Assembly (NCBI GenBank): GCA_934148875.1 | Contig: CAKPDJ010000004.1 | Coordinates: forward strand, 1-53,494 | DNA: 53,494 nt | Direction of reading: 5' to 3' | Source: an uncultured Bacilli bacterium | GTDB taxonomy: Bacteria > Bacillota_I > Bacilli_A > RF39 > UBA660 | Shown here: piece after piece, positions 34,476-41,897 of the stretch | How the letters are laid out: each line of letters opens with the position of its first letter | Position numbering within the stretch: the first letter of the stretch is position 1 | The notes under the pieces: generated by a model | The model's input: only the letters and a program-made list of their open reading frames with translations | Told to the model about the DNA's origin: nothing | The model's database searches: none | Program-made: the position numbers and the translations under genes

Positions 34476-35294
34476 TTATTTAACCATGTTTTGTGTAACA
34501 ATCAATCCATTACTTACATAGAATATCTCATTTGAGCAATTATCTTTTGTATCTACTTGAACTAATCCGTATTCACATTTTATATCTTCATATTCAGAAC
34601 ACTCTTTTTGATTAGTAATTCCATATTTATAATATCCTTTGTTTGTAATAACAAAACCATTTGTTGCTTTTTCAACTTTTTCTCCATCTTTTAAAGTTAA
34701 AAGTAATTTTTCATTAGATTTATTATTGTCATAATCATAAGATATTTCATAAATATTATTACCATCAACATATCCATAAATTTCTGGGTCATTTATATCT
34801 AATTGGTCTAAATAGAATATTTTGCTATTTAATTTATGTAACTCTATTTCCATTTGGTCTATTCCATACCATGCACGACCTTTTTGAATTTCATCATTAG
34901 AAATTTTTCTTAAATTGCCATCATGATATGAATAATATTCTAAATTTTCCCCAACTAAAGTATTTTCTATAATATTTGTAAATAAAACTTGAGTCTCAAC
35001 TTTCTTGCAATTATTATTGGTAGTAGAGTATTTTTTATCTGAGTATTCATATAATTCCCCGGCATTTGTTATAAAGAATCTGTTGCCAGAATAAGCAATG
35101 TCTTTAAATTGAGGACAAACAAGTGATTCATTTATATAATAATCATACTCACCATTATTATTGTTGATAGAACAACTTATTTTGTTATCTTCTTTTCCAT
35201 TATTACTATTGTCTTTAGTATCATTTGAATTACCACATCCAGTAATGATAAAAGCACATAATGTTATAATAATTATTCCTATTTTTTTATTCAT
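34476..35294 (-). CDS. lipoprotein inside the hsd operon
   Basis: 272 residues. Lipoprotein signal MNKKIGIIIITLCAFIITGC with lipobox Cys20, then an Asn/Asp-rich spacer and a beta-rich domain with repeated strand patterns (NRFFITNAGELYEY, GYVDGNNIYEISYDY, NGFVITNKGYYKYG), perhaps a small propeller-like fold. It starts 1 base after the hsdR stop (TAG-G-ATG), so translation is coupled. Exposed outside the membrane. Not recognised as any known defence protein. Confidence 0.7.
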   Translation of the reverse strand: MNKKIGIIIITLCAFIITGCGNSNDTKDNSNNGKEDNKISCSINNNNGEYDYYINESLVCPQFKDIAYSGNRFFITNAGELYEYSDKKYSTTNNNCKKVETQVLFTNIIENTLVGENLEYYSYHDGNLRKISNDEIQKGRAWYGIDQMEIELHKLNSKIFYLDQLDINDPEIYGYVDGNNIYEISYDYDNNKSNEKLLLTLKDGEKVEKATNGFVITNKGYYKYGITNQKECSEYEDIKCEYGLVQVDTKDNCSNEIFYVSNGLIVTQNMVK

Positions 35295-35295
35295 C

Positions 35296-37623
35296 CTAAG
35301 CCTCCAAACTATATAAATTAGATTTCATATCTTCTAATGCTTTTTGGAAGTTTTGTAACCCCATGAATATTGTCATAATTATTTCCATAATAGTTCCGAA
35401 AGCGGATAATTCTGGAATATTAAGAATGTTAGGATTTTCTAGTTCTTCTATACCACCATCAACATATTTATCAAGTATGATGGATAAAACTTCTTTAGCT
35501 TGTTCACTATACTTATCAAAGTATTCGCTTTGCTTAACTTTTCTTGCCCTTTGACTTCTTGTAAGAGGTTTCTTACCATAAGCAACATGTACTAATAAGT
35601 CGAATGGGTCATATTCTTCGCCAACTTCTTCTTCTAATATATTCAAATAAATGTCTTTTTCTTCCAATGCTTTAATAATATTTTCTTTCATCTCTTCCGA
35701 ATCCCAATATTGTTTGAATAATGAGTATGTACTGAATTCATCAGTAATCTTATTCTTAACAAATTGAGTAAAGTTTTCTGTTATTAAGTTTCCATGTTCA
35801 TCAATAAGTTTTTGTTGTCTATATAGTTCTGCAACTCTTTCGTTAGGAAGAACTATTTTAGGTTTTCGTTTATGCTTAGTTGCTTGAATTACTTGACCTG
35901 GTTCAACTGGTATCTTAGGTTCTGGTTTTTGTCCTGGTATAACTACTGGAGGGTCAACTAATATAACCGGTGTAATTTCAACTTCGCCATCAAATTTAGG
36001 GTCTTTGAATAATTCTGTTGCACCAGTAAAGTCAATGATAGTAAAAGCAAACTTATCAAACTCTTCTGATATACGAGTTCCACGACCTATAATTTGTTTA
36101 AATTCAACCATACTTTTAATGTTTGTATCTATTACAATAAACTTACATGTTTTAGCATCCACACCAGTTGTTAAAAGTTTTGAAGTAGTAACAATGGTTG
36201 GATATTTCTTTCTTGGATTGATAAAGTTATCAAGTTGCATTTTACCAATTCCATCTGAACCAGTAATTCTCATGATATATCTATCATCCTTTTCAACCAT
36301 GTCTAAGTTTTGATTGATTAGTTCTCTTCGCATTCTGTCTGCGTGTTCTTCATCAACACAGAATATGATAGTCTTATCCATTCTACGATTAGTTTCTTTC
36401 ATATAATCTGTGATAATCTTTGCAACAAGTTTGTCTCTTTCTGGAAGTACCAATTTCTTATTTATATCTGTACCACCATAAACACCTTCATCAACTTCAT
36501 CGCCATCTGTGTTAAGAGTACCTTTCTTAACAATGATGTCTTCGATGTCTTTATCAAGTCCAACTCTTAATACTCTATAAGGTGCAAGGAATCCATCCTC
36601 AATACCTTGTTTAAGAGAATAAGTATAAACTGGTTCTCCAAAGTATTCGTAATTTTGAATAGTCTTTTCATTCTTAGGTGTTGCAGTCAAACCAATTTGA
36701 GTAGCACTACCAAAGTAAGATAAAACTTCTCTCCATGAAGAATCTTCGGCTGCACTTCCTCTGTGACACTCATCAACAACTATTAAGTCAAAGAAGTCTG
36801 ATGGGAATGTCTTATATAAATCTGGTCTTCCATCTGAACCTTTTAATTGTTGATATAAACCTAAATAAACTTCATAAGCTGGGTCATATTTACCCTTAAT
36901 CTTTGTCATAACACCTTTGAATGGTGCAAAGTCATTAACCATAGTTTGGTCAATCAATATATTTCTATCCGCTAGGAATAGGATTCTTTTCTTAGTTCTT
37001 GATTTCCATAATCTATAAATGATTTGGAATGCGGTATATGTTTTACCAGTACCAGTTGCCATAACAAGTAAAACTCTGTCTTGTCCATTTGCAACGGCTT
37101 TTAAAGTTCTTTCAATTGCTATTTGTTGATAATATCTAGGGGCATACTTTGATGGGTATAATGGTTCTTTAATAATTCTTTCTTGTTCTTCTGAAATACC
37201 AGAACAAGTAATATATTCTTTCCACATATCTTCTGGAGATGGGAATTCATCAAGTCCAATTTCAACTTCTTCTTTAGTAATCATATTCTTTTTAATATAT
37301 CCATCTCCGTTTGAAGAGAATGCAAAAGGAACATCAAGCATTTCCGCATAGTCAATTGCTTGTTGCATACCATATCCGATAGGATAATTATTATCTTTTG
37401 CCTCAACTACGGCAATATAACTTGAGTTATAAGTTAAAAGATAATCTGTTCTTTTTCTTTCTCCTCTGGAATATTCTCCATGACCTTTATCTATAACACG
37501 ACCATCTGTAAATGATTTTTCCTCATGAATATTATCATAAGACCATCCGGCATTTACTAAAGAGGGTGTTATATATCTTGTTCTAATTTCAGTTTCACTT
37601 AGACTTTTTTTATCTCCAAACAT
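35296..37623 (-). CDS. hsdR: type I restriction endonuclease subunit (EcoEI/EcoAI-like)
   Basis: 775 residues, motor and nuclease of the type I complex. Order: N-terminal PD-(D/E)xK-type nuclease (RTDYLLTYNSSYIAVVEAKD), helicase Walker A MATGTGKTYTA near 187, DECH box (VVDECHRGSA), GLTATP, and motif VI QIIGRGTRIS; then a C-terminal HsdM-contact region. Length fits the EcoAI/EcoEI (IB) group. The start is ATG 37623 (MFGDKKSLSETE) after AAAGGAAT; the longer frame has no ribosome site. First gene of the operon, read leftward. Confidence 0.96.
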   Translation of the reverse strand: MFGDKKSLSETEIRTRYITPSLVNAGWSYDNIHEEKSFTDGRVIDKGHGEYSRGERKRTDYLLTYNSSYIAVVEAKDNNYPIGYGMQQAIDYAEMLDVPFAFSSNGDGYIKKNMITKEEVEIGLDEFPSPEDMWKEYITCSGISEEQERIIKEPLYPSKYAPRYYQQIAIERTLKAVANGQDRVLLVMATGTGKTYTAFQIIYRLWKSRTKKRILFLADRNILIDQTMVNDFAPFKGVMTKIKGKYDPAYEVYLGLYQQLKGSDGRPDLYKTFPSDFFDLIVVDECHRGSAAEDSSWREVLSYFGSATQIGLTATPKNEKTIQNYEYFGEPVYTYSLKQGIEDGFLAPYRVLRVGLDKDIEDIIVKKGTLNTDGDEVDEGVYGGTDINKKLVLPERDKLVAKIITDYMKETNRRMDKTIIFCVDEEHADRMRRELINQNLDMVEKDDRYIMRITGSDGIGKMQLDNFINPRKKYPTIVTTSKLLTTGVDAKTCKFIVIDTNIKSMVEFKQIIGRGTRISEEFDKFAFTIIDFTGATELFKDPKFDGEVEITPVILVDPPVVIPGQKPEPKIPVEPGQVIQATKHKRKPKIVLPNERVAELYRQQKLIDEHGNLITENFTQFVKNKITDEFSTYSLFKQYWDSEEMKENIIKALEEKDIYLNILEEEVGEEYDPFDLLVHVAYGKKPLTRSQRARKVKQSEYFDKYSEQAKEVLSIILDKYVDGGIEELENPNILNIPELSAFGTIMEIIMTIFMGLQNFQKALEDMKSNLYSLEA

Positions 37624-37708
37624 ACTACCATTCCTTTCAAAAACATCGTATCCCCAAATACAATACAATTATATCACAAAATGTCGATTTTTGGCGATTG
37701 TTAGGCAC

Positions 37709-37737
37709 AAAAAAGCAAAATCTGTTATTGATTTTGC
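37709..37737 (-). terminator. terminator of the 77-aa gene
   Basis: On the minus strand GCAAAATC (37730-37737) and GATTTTGC (37715-37722) pair, followed by T residues. The stem reaches into the last codons and lies upstream of hsdR, which separates the two transcripts. Confidence 0.8.
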
Positions 37738-37958
37738 TCATTTCTTAATATTTGGGCTTGTTGTATGATAATTTCTATTTCTCGTTCTGAATAATTTAAA
37801 CAATCATGAATCTCATTATATACAATAATTGGGTCAATTGGTTCTTTCTTTATACTCTTATAATATTCATCATATAAGTCTAGTAGTTCTGATAGTATTA
37901 TTATGCCTCTTTTTCTTCTAGCATTATCAGGCTTTCTAATAAATCTCTTATAAGTCAT
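37725..37958 (-). CDS. small protein of unknown function (77 aa)
   Basis: 77 residues, ATG 37958 after AAAGGATG. A basic N-terminus (MTYKRFIRKPDNARRKRG) suggests nucleic acid binding; then helical (IIVYNEIHDCLNYSEREIEIIIQQAQ). Ends in its own terminator, so it is a separate transcript from hsdR. Not recognised. Confidence 0.55.
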   Translation of the reverse strand: MTYKRFIRKPDNARRKRGIIILSELLDLYDEYYKSIKKEPIDPIIVYNEIHDCLNYSEREIEIIIQQAQILRNEQNQ

Positions 37959-38116
37959 AATACATCCTTTCTTAATTTTTTACTTTACTTATATACTAAT
38001 AAATAAAATTATAAGAATTATTATATATATTAAAAATATAATTAGTTAATTTCTCTATATAATAAAATAATTATTAAGTTTATTAAAAATAGAGTAACAA
38101 AAAGTAAAGTGTAAGA

Positions 38117-38440
38117 CTACATGTAATCTAGGATAGTTGATTCACAATAATAAGTAACCTTAGATTCTTCTTCTCCTAGTTGTAATCTGATAAGTCTCTC
38201 TATTATTCTTTGTCTTTCATTATAAGATATTTTATTTAAGAAAAAACCAATAGTAGAAAGTAGGAACTCTCCATCTGGTTTATAGAAGGTTACTTCCTCA
38301 TTTCTATTGTATATATAATCAACTAAATCTGATTCATGAATTACATATTCATCCAATCCATCATCAACAAGTAAATAATTACTAGATTTAACAAATTTTT
38401 CCATATTCTTTGGGTCTGTTATTTCAACTAACTTATTCAT
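38117..38440 (-). CDS. small acidic protein of unknown function (107 aa)
   Basis: 107 residues, ATG 38440 after AGAGGAAAA. Mixed strands and helices (VKSSNYLLVDDGLDEYVIHE, then ISYNERQRIIERLIRLQLGEE), acidic, no membrane part. About 160 AT-rich bases without a gene separate it from the 77-aa gene. Not recognised; element cargo or regulatory protein. Confidence 0.5.
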   Translation of the reverse strand: MNKLVEITDPKNMEKFVKSSNYLLVDDGLDEYVIHESDLVDYIYNRNEEVTFYKPDGEFLLSTIGFFLNKISYNERQRIIERLIRLQLGEEESKVTYYCESTILDYM

Positions 38441-38471
38441 TTTTATTTTCCTCTTTCTTCATTTGTAAGAA

Positions 38472-38692
38472 TTATCTTACAATTTCAACTTTAACTGGAT
38501 TGTTTGCATGAAGTTCTTCTCTAAAATGATTTAAGAGTCTTTCTTTTTCTTTCTCAAGTTGTTTTAATTCTTTATAACTTAACTCACGCTTTCTAACATC
38601 TTTTGAATTGCTAACATATCAAACAATGTCTGTTTCATATCATTCGTAAAATAGAAGTTTAAATCTTTTAATTCGTTTAAATTTTCTTTCAT
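38472..38692 (-). pseudogene. small frameshifted coding region
   Basis: ATG 38692 opens 37 codons (MKENLNELKDLNFYFTNDMK...) that stop at 38579. In the next frame an open, charged and coding-looking stretch runs on from about 38625 to TAA 38472 without a start codon (VRKRELSYKELKQLEKEKER, ending VKVEIVR). Joined by one frame change near 38600-38620 they would make a single helical protein of about 73 residues. Either the gene is broken or the shift is used; no classic slippery heptamer is seen. Confidence 0.45.
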
Positions 38693-38783
38693 TTTCTTCT
38701 TTTCTGACACCTTTTTAAAGTGCAGCTACTTTTAAGATGATGTTTTATCCCTTATTCTACCGATAGTTAAGTTATCCTATAGT

Positions 38784-38806
38784 GGTGCCGTAAAAAGTGC
38801 CGTAAC
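38784..38806. repeat. candidate integrase arm-type sites, right end
   Basis: GGTGCCGTAA (38784-38793) and AGTGCCGTAA (38796-38805), spaced 12 bases, matching the pair at 26185-26203 in the same orientation. Confidence 0.65.
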
Positions 38807-38829
38807 AAATATTATGCCAAATCATGTTG

Positions 38830-38847
38830 TATCACTTTATATCACTT
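38830..38847. repeat. tandem TATCACTT repeats, right end
   Basis: TATCACTT at 38830-38837 and 38840-38847, a 10-base period, the same as at 30575-30592. Lies between the arm-type repeats and the terminator of the element tRNA. Confidence 0.7.
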
Positions 38848-38851
38848 TTTA

Positions 38852-38889
38852 AAAAACAAAAAATGCCTTGAAACCCTTAAGATTTCAAG
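38852..38889 (-). terminator. terminator of the element-borne tRNA-Arg
   Basis: On the minus strand CTTGAAA (38883-38889) pairs with TTTCAAG (38867-38873) and is followed by a T-rich stretch (38852-38863). It sits 16 bases beyond the tRNA CCA end. Confidence 0.8.
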
Positions 38890-38904
38890 ACATATAATTT
38901 CATC

Positions 38905-38981
38905 TGGCGTCCTTGGGCAGATTCGAACTGCCGACTTACGACTTAGGAGGTCGTTACTCTATCCAACTGAGTTACAAGGAC
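38905..38981 (-). tRNA. tRNA-Arg (anticodon CCT), intact, carried by the element
   Basis: Perfect cloverleaf: acceptor GTCCTTG/CAAGGAC, D-arm with ACTC/GAGT, anticodon stem ACGAC/GTCGT, loop CTCCTAA (anticodon CCT, codon AGG), T-stem GGCAG/CTGCC with loop TTCGAAT, discriminator G and encoded CCA. It lies 77 bases inside the right border in the same orientation as the broken host gene. Its acceptor and anticodon stems differ from the host gene (GTTCTCG, ATCGC), so it is of foreign origin and not a copy of the host tRNA. It contains the core CTTAGGAGG. Confidence 0.95.
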
Positions 38982-39057
38982 ATCTGAATTCCCTAAATAT
39001 AAGGGGATAATGTTTGTTTTTTGTTCGCCCTCACACCCTCTAAAAAATGAACACACT

Positions 39058-39066
39058 CTTAGGAGG
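39058..39066. repeat. attR core, CTTAGGAGG
   Basis: Direct repeat of the attL core; right border of the element. Outside it the host tRNA 5' half begins. Confidence 0.88.
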
Positions 39067-39097
39067 CGATTGCTCTATCCTACTGAGCTACGAGAAC
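39058..39097 (-). pseudogene. 5' half of the interrupted host tRNA-Arg(CCT)
   Basis: Reading leftward: acceptor GTTCTCG, TA, D-arm GCTC-AGTAGGATA-GAGC, A, anticodon stem ATCGC, loop CTCCTAA, then the first base of the 3' stem; after this the element sequence (AGTGTGTTC) does not continue the tRNA. The matching 3' half is at 26032-26077. A promoter is retained upstream. Confidence 0.92.
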
Positions 39098-39105
39098 ATA
39101 CCATT

Positions 39106-39134
39106 ATTATAACTGCAAAATATAAAAAAAACAA
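39106..39134 (-). promoter_or_regulatory. host tRNA-Arg promoter, now driving the element end
   Basis: On the minus strand TTGTTT (39129-39134), a 17-base spacer, then TATAAT (39106-39111), 8 bases before the tRNA 5' end. Transcription would run through the broken 5' half into the intact element tRNA, with no strong terminator between. Confidence 0.7.
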
Positions 39135-39150
39135 TCAATTTGACTGTTTT
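39124..39150 (-). terminator. terminator of the LppM-like lipoprotein gene
   Basis: Minus strand AAACAGTCAAATTGATTGTTT-type hairpin with a following T run, 12 bases past the stop of the gene. It overlaps the -35 box of the tRNA promoter. Confidence 0.6.
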
Positions 39151-39160
39151 TTTATTTTAA

Positions 39161-40066
39161 TTATTTGCCACAATTTGGACAAATGCCATTTTCTGTTTTC
39201 TGCCCACAATTAGCACAAAAGTTATGTGCTGGTGGTTGAACTGATATTGGTTGTTGAACTTCTTCAGATGTTGGTATCGTTGATGTAGGTTGAATAGTAG
39301 TTGTTTGATAGTTCTGATTTCCATTAGTGTTATTATTTTTCGGAGTCTTTTTAGATTTTGTTACTGCTAATACTGCTATAACTACAACAGCTAATGCCCC
39401 TCCTACTAAAACATATAATAATGTGTTTGAACTTGAATTAAAATTAAATTCAAATTCAACATCATTTACTTTAGCATATGATAAATCCCAAGTTAATGTT
39501 TTACCATCATCAGATACACTTGTAGCATTATTAGATATTGCTTTTGTTGGTAAAGATACTTGATACTTTAAATTGAAATATGACTCATATGCAGAATAAT
39601 CAATGCCTTCTTCTTCATCTTCGCTAAAATCAAATGTAAATGATGCTTTATAATTATCTCCATTCTTATAGAAAAATTGACTATCATCAAAATTAGTAGA
39701 ATTTTCATTATCAAATATATTTACCATATCTACTACTTTTTTACTATCTTTAGTGATGTCATCTATATTTTTAAATGTTTTAGTGATTTTAATACCAGAA
39801 AGACTTCCATCGTCTGTTTTTTCGCTATATTCAGAAACTACATAACCTTTTTCTTTAAGATAGTTATAATTATCTAAATTAATTCCAGATTGTTTTTCAT
39901 CTTCACTTTCTGCAAATGATGACACTAACGATTCATCAATAGCATAAATAACTTCTAATGTTACACTCTTATTATCTTTTATAGACATACTAACATTATA
40001 TTTGACACAACCAGTTAATCCGAAAATCATTACCACAACCAATAACGTTTTTAAAAACTTCTTCAT
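39161..40066 (-). CDS. LppM-like lipoprotein with membrane helix and zinc ribbon
   Basis: 301 residues. Lipoprotein signal with lipobox LTGC (Cys20), then an outside domain of about 190 residues typical of LppM-like proteins (VKYNVSMSIKDNKSVTLEV at its start, GKTLTWDL near its end). A membrane helix at about 220-238 brings the chain back inside, and a Thr/Pro/Gln-rich linker leads to a C-terminal zinc ribbon FCANCGQK...CPNCG. The lipid anchor outside plus an inner zinc ribbon is notable. Stand-alone with its own terminator, just outside the element. Confidence 0.75.
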   Translation of the reverse strand: MKKFLKTLLVVVMIFGLTGCVKYNVSMSIKDNKSVTLEVIYAIDESLVSSFAESEDEKQSGINLDNYNYLKEKGYVVSEYSEKTDDGSLSGIKITKTFKNIDDITKDSKKVVDMVNIFDNENSTNFDDSQFFYKNGDNYKASFTFDFSEDEEEGIDYSAYESYFNLKYQVSLPTKAISNNATSVSDDGKTLTWDLSYAKVNDVEFEFNFNSSSNTLLYVLVGGALAVVVIAVLAVTKSKKTPKNNNTNGNQNYQTTTIQPTSTIPTSEEVQQPISVQPPAHNFCANCGQKTENGICPNCGK

Positions 40067-40146
40067 TGAACTTTCCTCCTACTATAATATAAATATCATA
40101 AATATGGTTGTATAATCAAGTAAAAATAATTTTTTTATAAATTAAA

Positions 40147-40173
40147 AACAATCTAAACTACCTTAGATTGTTT
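40147..40173 (-). terminator. terminator of the HD-domain gene
   Basis: AAACAATCTAA pairs with TTAGATTGTTT (perfect 11-bp stem, 5-6 base loop that contains the stop codon of the gene), followed by T on the minus strand. Confidence 0.85.
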
Positions 40174-40664
40174 GCAAGAAACATTATTAAAAAACATGTT
40201 GCTGCTGATAATTGTTTACGAACAATAGCTGTCTTTTCATAAACTGCTGCTACGTCATCAACAATATCAACCATCCAACTTTCAAAATATTTTGGTACAT
40301 GCTTTCCTATTGGAAACATGTGTGAAATTATAATATCTTCTTCTAATTCAGATAATGTAAAATATTTTTTAGCATTTGCTACTGCATATTCCGAATGATT
40401 AATCATTAATTTTGCCTTATCTTTTTTTGATATGCCCTCATTTTCTTCTAAAAAGAAATCATGAAGCAAAGCTGCTCTAGCTACCTTTTCTGTATCTAGT
40501 CTAAATAATTTGGCTAATTTATATGAATAATATGATACACGAACAGAATGATCAAATCTATTACCTTCATGATGCGTAATATTACCCAACATTTTAAACT
40601 CTTCATTTTCTAATATATCATATACTTTATTCAGATAATCTCTATCCTCATAATATTTTTTCAT
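40158..40664 (-). CDS. HD-domain phosphohydrolase, second copy
   Basis: 168 residues. HD signature: HHEGNRFDHSVRVSYYSYKL, AALLHDFF, then SHMFPIGKHVPKYFESWMVDIVDD. It shares with the protein at 7777 both the HHxxxxxDHSxxV start and the HMFP...PKY.E.W.V..D ending, so the two are paralogues, though this one is shorter in the middle. Cytoplasmic metal-dependent phosphohydrolase; substrate unknown. ATG 40664 after GAGGTG. Transcribed alone. Confidence 0.85.
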   Translation of the reverse strand: MKKYYEDRDYLNKVYDILENEEFKMLGNITHHEGNRFDHSVRVSYYSYKLAKLFRLDTEKVARAALLHDFFLEENEGISKKDKAKLMINHSEYAVANAKKYFTLSELEEDIIISHMFPIGKHVPKYFESWMVDIVDDVAAVYEKTAIVRKQLSAATCFLIMFLANNLR

Positions 40665-40987
40665 CTATACTACACCTCAGTGACTAATTCTAATCTATTT
40701 CTAATTCATAATAACATATAAATTTATTTTGTGCAAGATTTAAAAAAGAGGGACTTACCCCTCATCTATATAAAAACGCTTCTTTACGCGTTCTAATATA
40801 TATTATGGTAAAAATATAAAAAAGTTACTATTTTCTTAAATAATTAATAATTCGTGCTTATTATTATAATTTATATTTTTTGATACTGCATTACTAACAG
40901 TAAATTATATATTTGTTTTCTATCTAAATATTGTAAGAAAATTGTGTATCTTTCATATAACTACAACTATCGTGTTTAATATGCAAC
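40665..40987. other. 323-base region without a gene
   Basis: Contains two small hairpins (GAGGG/CCCTC near 40748-40763; AACGC/GCGTT near 40773-40790) and AT-rich sequence. The motif AATAATTCGTGC at about 40848 recurs at about 41826, on both sides of the ADP-ribosylglycohydrolase gene. No ribosome site with an open frame, no clear RNA gene. Confidence 0.4.
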
Positions 40988-41749
40988 TTAATATATTTGT
41001 TTCAAAATTTTTATATATTCATTAGGTAAATTAGATAGTGCATCTTCTTTTTCAGTATTATTCATCCCATATAATGCTTCTGCAATGGATCCTACAATAC
41101 AACAATTTGTATCTGTGTCTCCACCCATCAATAAAATTCTTCTTATAGCATCTTCAAATGAACTTGACATATATACTGCATAAAGACAATTATTAAGAGT
41201 TTCTTTACATGTAGTGTTAAATTTTAAAAATGGTTCATATTTAATCAATAAGTTCATCTTTTTATATACATCTTCTTTAGTTAATCCATTTCTAAAGTAA
41301 TATATCATTAATGCAATTATAGTTGCTGATTCTATTGCTTCCTCCGAATTATGGGAAGTAACAGTTACAAGTTTAGCATTTTCAATTACATCCTGCTCAG
41401 AATTAAATAAATACCCTACTGGTGAAATTCTCATCATTGCACCATTACCAATGCTATCACCTCTACCAATACCTTTTGCCCACTTTATTGTTCCTGGCGA
41501 AAATGGCGTTTTAAAGTATGGTTGATGATTGGGTTTATAATTTTGACTAATTAGAATATAATCTCTTAAAGTTTCTCCGTAATCTTTAAAATTAATTATT
41601 GCGTCCATAATAGCAATTGTTTCAATGGTATCGTCACTGTAAAAAGAATTAGGCAATATTAATTTATCTGATTTTATACCTTTTATTTCTTTTAATTGTT
41701 CATATTCATATATGCTTCCAGCTTTATCACCATATATTGCTCCTAGCAT
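40988..41749 (-). CDS. ADP-ribosylglycohydrolase family protein
   Basis: 253 residues of the DraG/ARH fold: GAIYGDKAGSIYEYE at the start, the metal site FYSDDTIETIA, GNGAMMRISPVGYL, and the second metal site LLMGGDTDTNCCIVGSIAEALYG near 215. Two Mg/Mn ions in these Asp-rich motifs remove ADP-ribose from proteins, nucleic acids or small molecules. The catalytic acids are kept. ATG 41749 after GAGGTG. It could reverse an ADP-ribosylation, but no partner transferase is seen nearby. Confidence 0.92.
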   Translation of the reverse strand: MLGAIYGDKAGSIYEYEQLKEIKGIKSDKLILPNSFYSDDTIETIAIMDAIINFKDYGETLRDYILISQNYKPNHQPYFKTPFSPGTIKWAKGIGRGDSIGNGAMMRISPVGYLFNSEQDVIENAKLVTVTSHNSEEAIESATIIALMIYYFRNGLTKEDVYKKMNLLIKYEPFLKFNTTCKETLNNCLYAVYMSSSFEDAIRRILLMGGDTDTNCCIVGSIAEALYGMNNTEKEDALSNLPNEYIKILKQIY

Positions 41750-41897
41750 ATTATCACCTCAATTAGATATTATTATATCACTAAATAATATCCGATTTCT
41801 ATCAATTTACTTTTTATATTATTATAATAATTCGTGCATATTCCCCTTTAAAAAATCTAAATTCTAATTTTATATTTCTATATTTTCATTTCTTATA

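Larger units (their letters stand above)
26069..39066. mobile_element. 13-kb integrative element inserted in the anticodon loop of tRNA-Arg(CCT)
   Basis: Bounded by direct repeats CTTAGGAGG, with the two halves of one tRNA-Arg gene lying outside. The left end has a tyrosine integrase reading toward the border and an Xis-like HTH gene. Cargo is a type I restriction system, a HEPN-type protein, several unknown small genes and an intact tRNA-Arg(CCT). There are no capsid, portal, terminase, relaxase or type IV secretion genes, so it is neither a full prophage nor a self-transmissible element; it is a defence-carrying genomic island or satellite that may need a helper. Predicted attB on removal: ATCG-CTTAGGAGG-CGAT. 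Confidence 0.92.

Noticed and set aside
26069..39066. Complete prophage or self-transmissible conjugative element
   Set aside because: No capsid, portal, terminase, tail, relaxase, coupling protein or secretion ATPase genes.
40748..40790. Riboswitch or small RNA in the gap after the second HD gene
   Set aside because: Two short unrelated hairpins; no known aptamer core, and no gene directly downstream in the right orientation.
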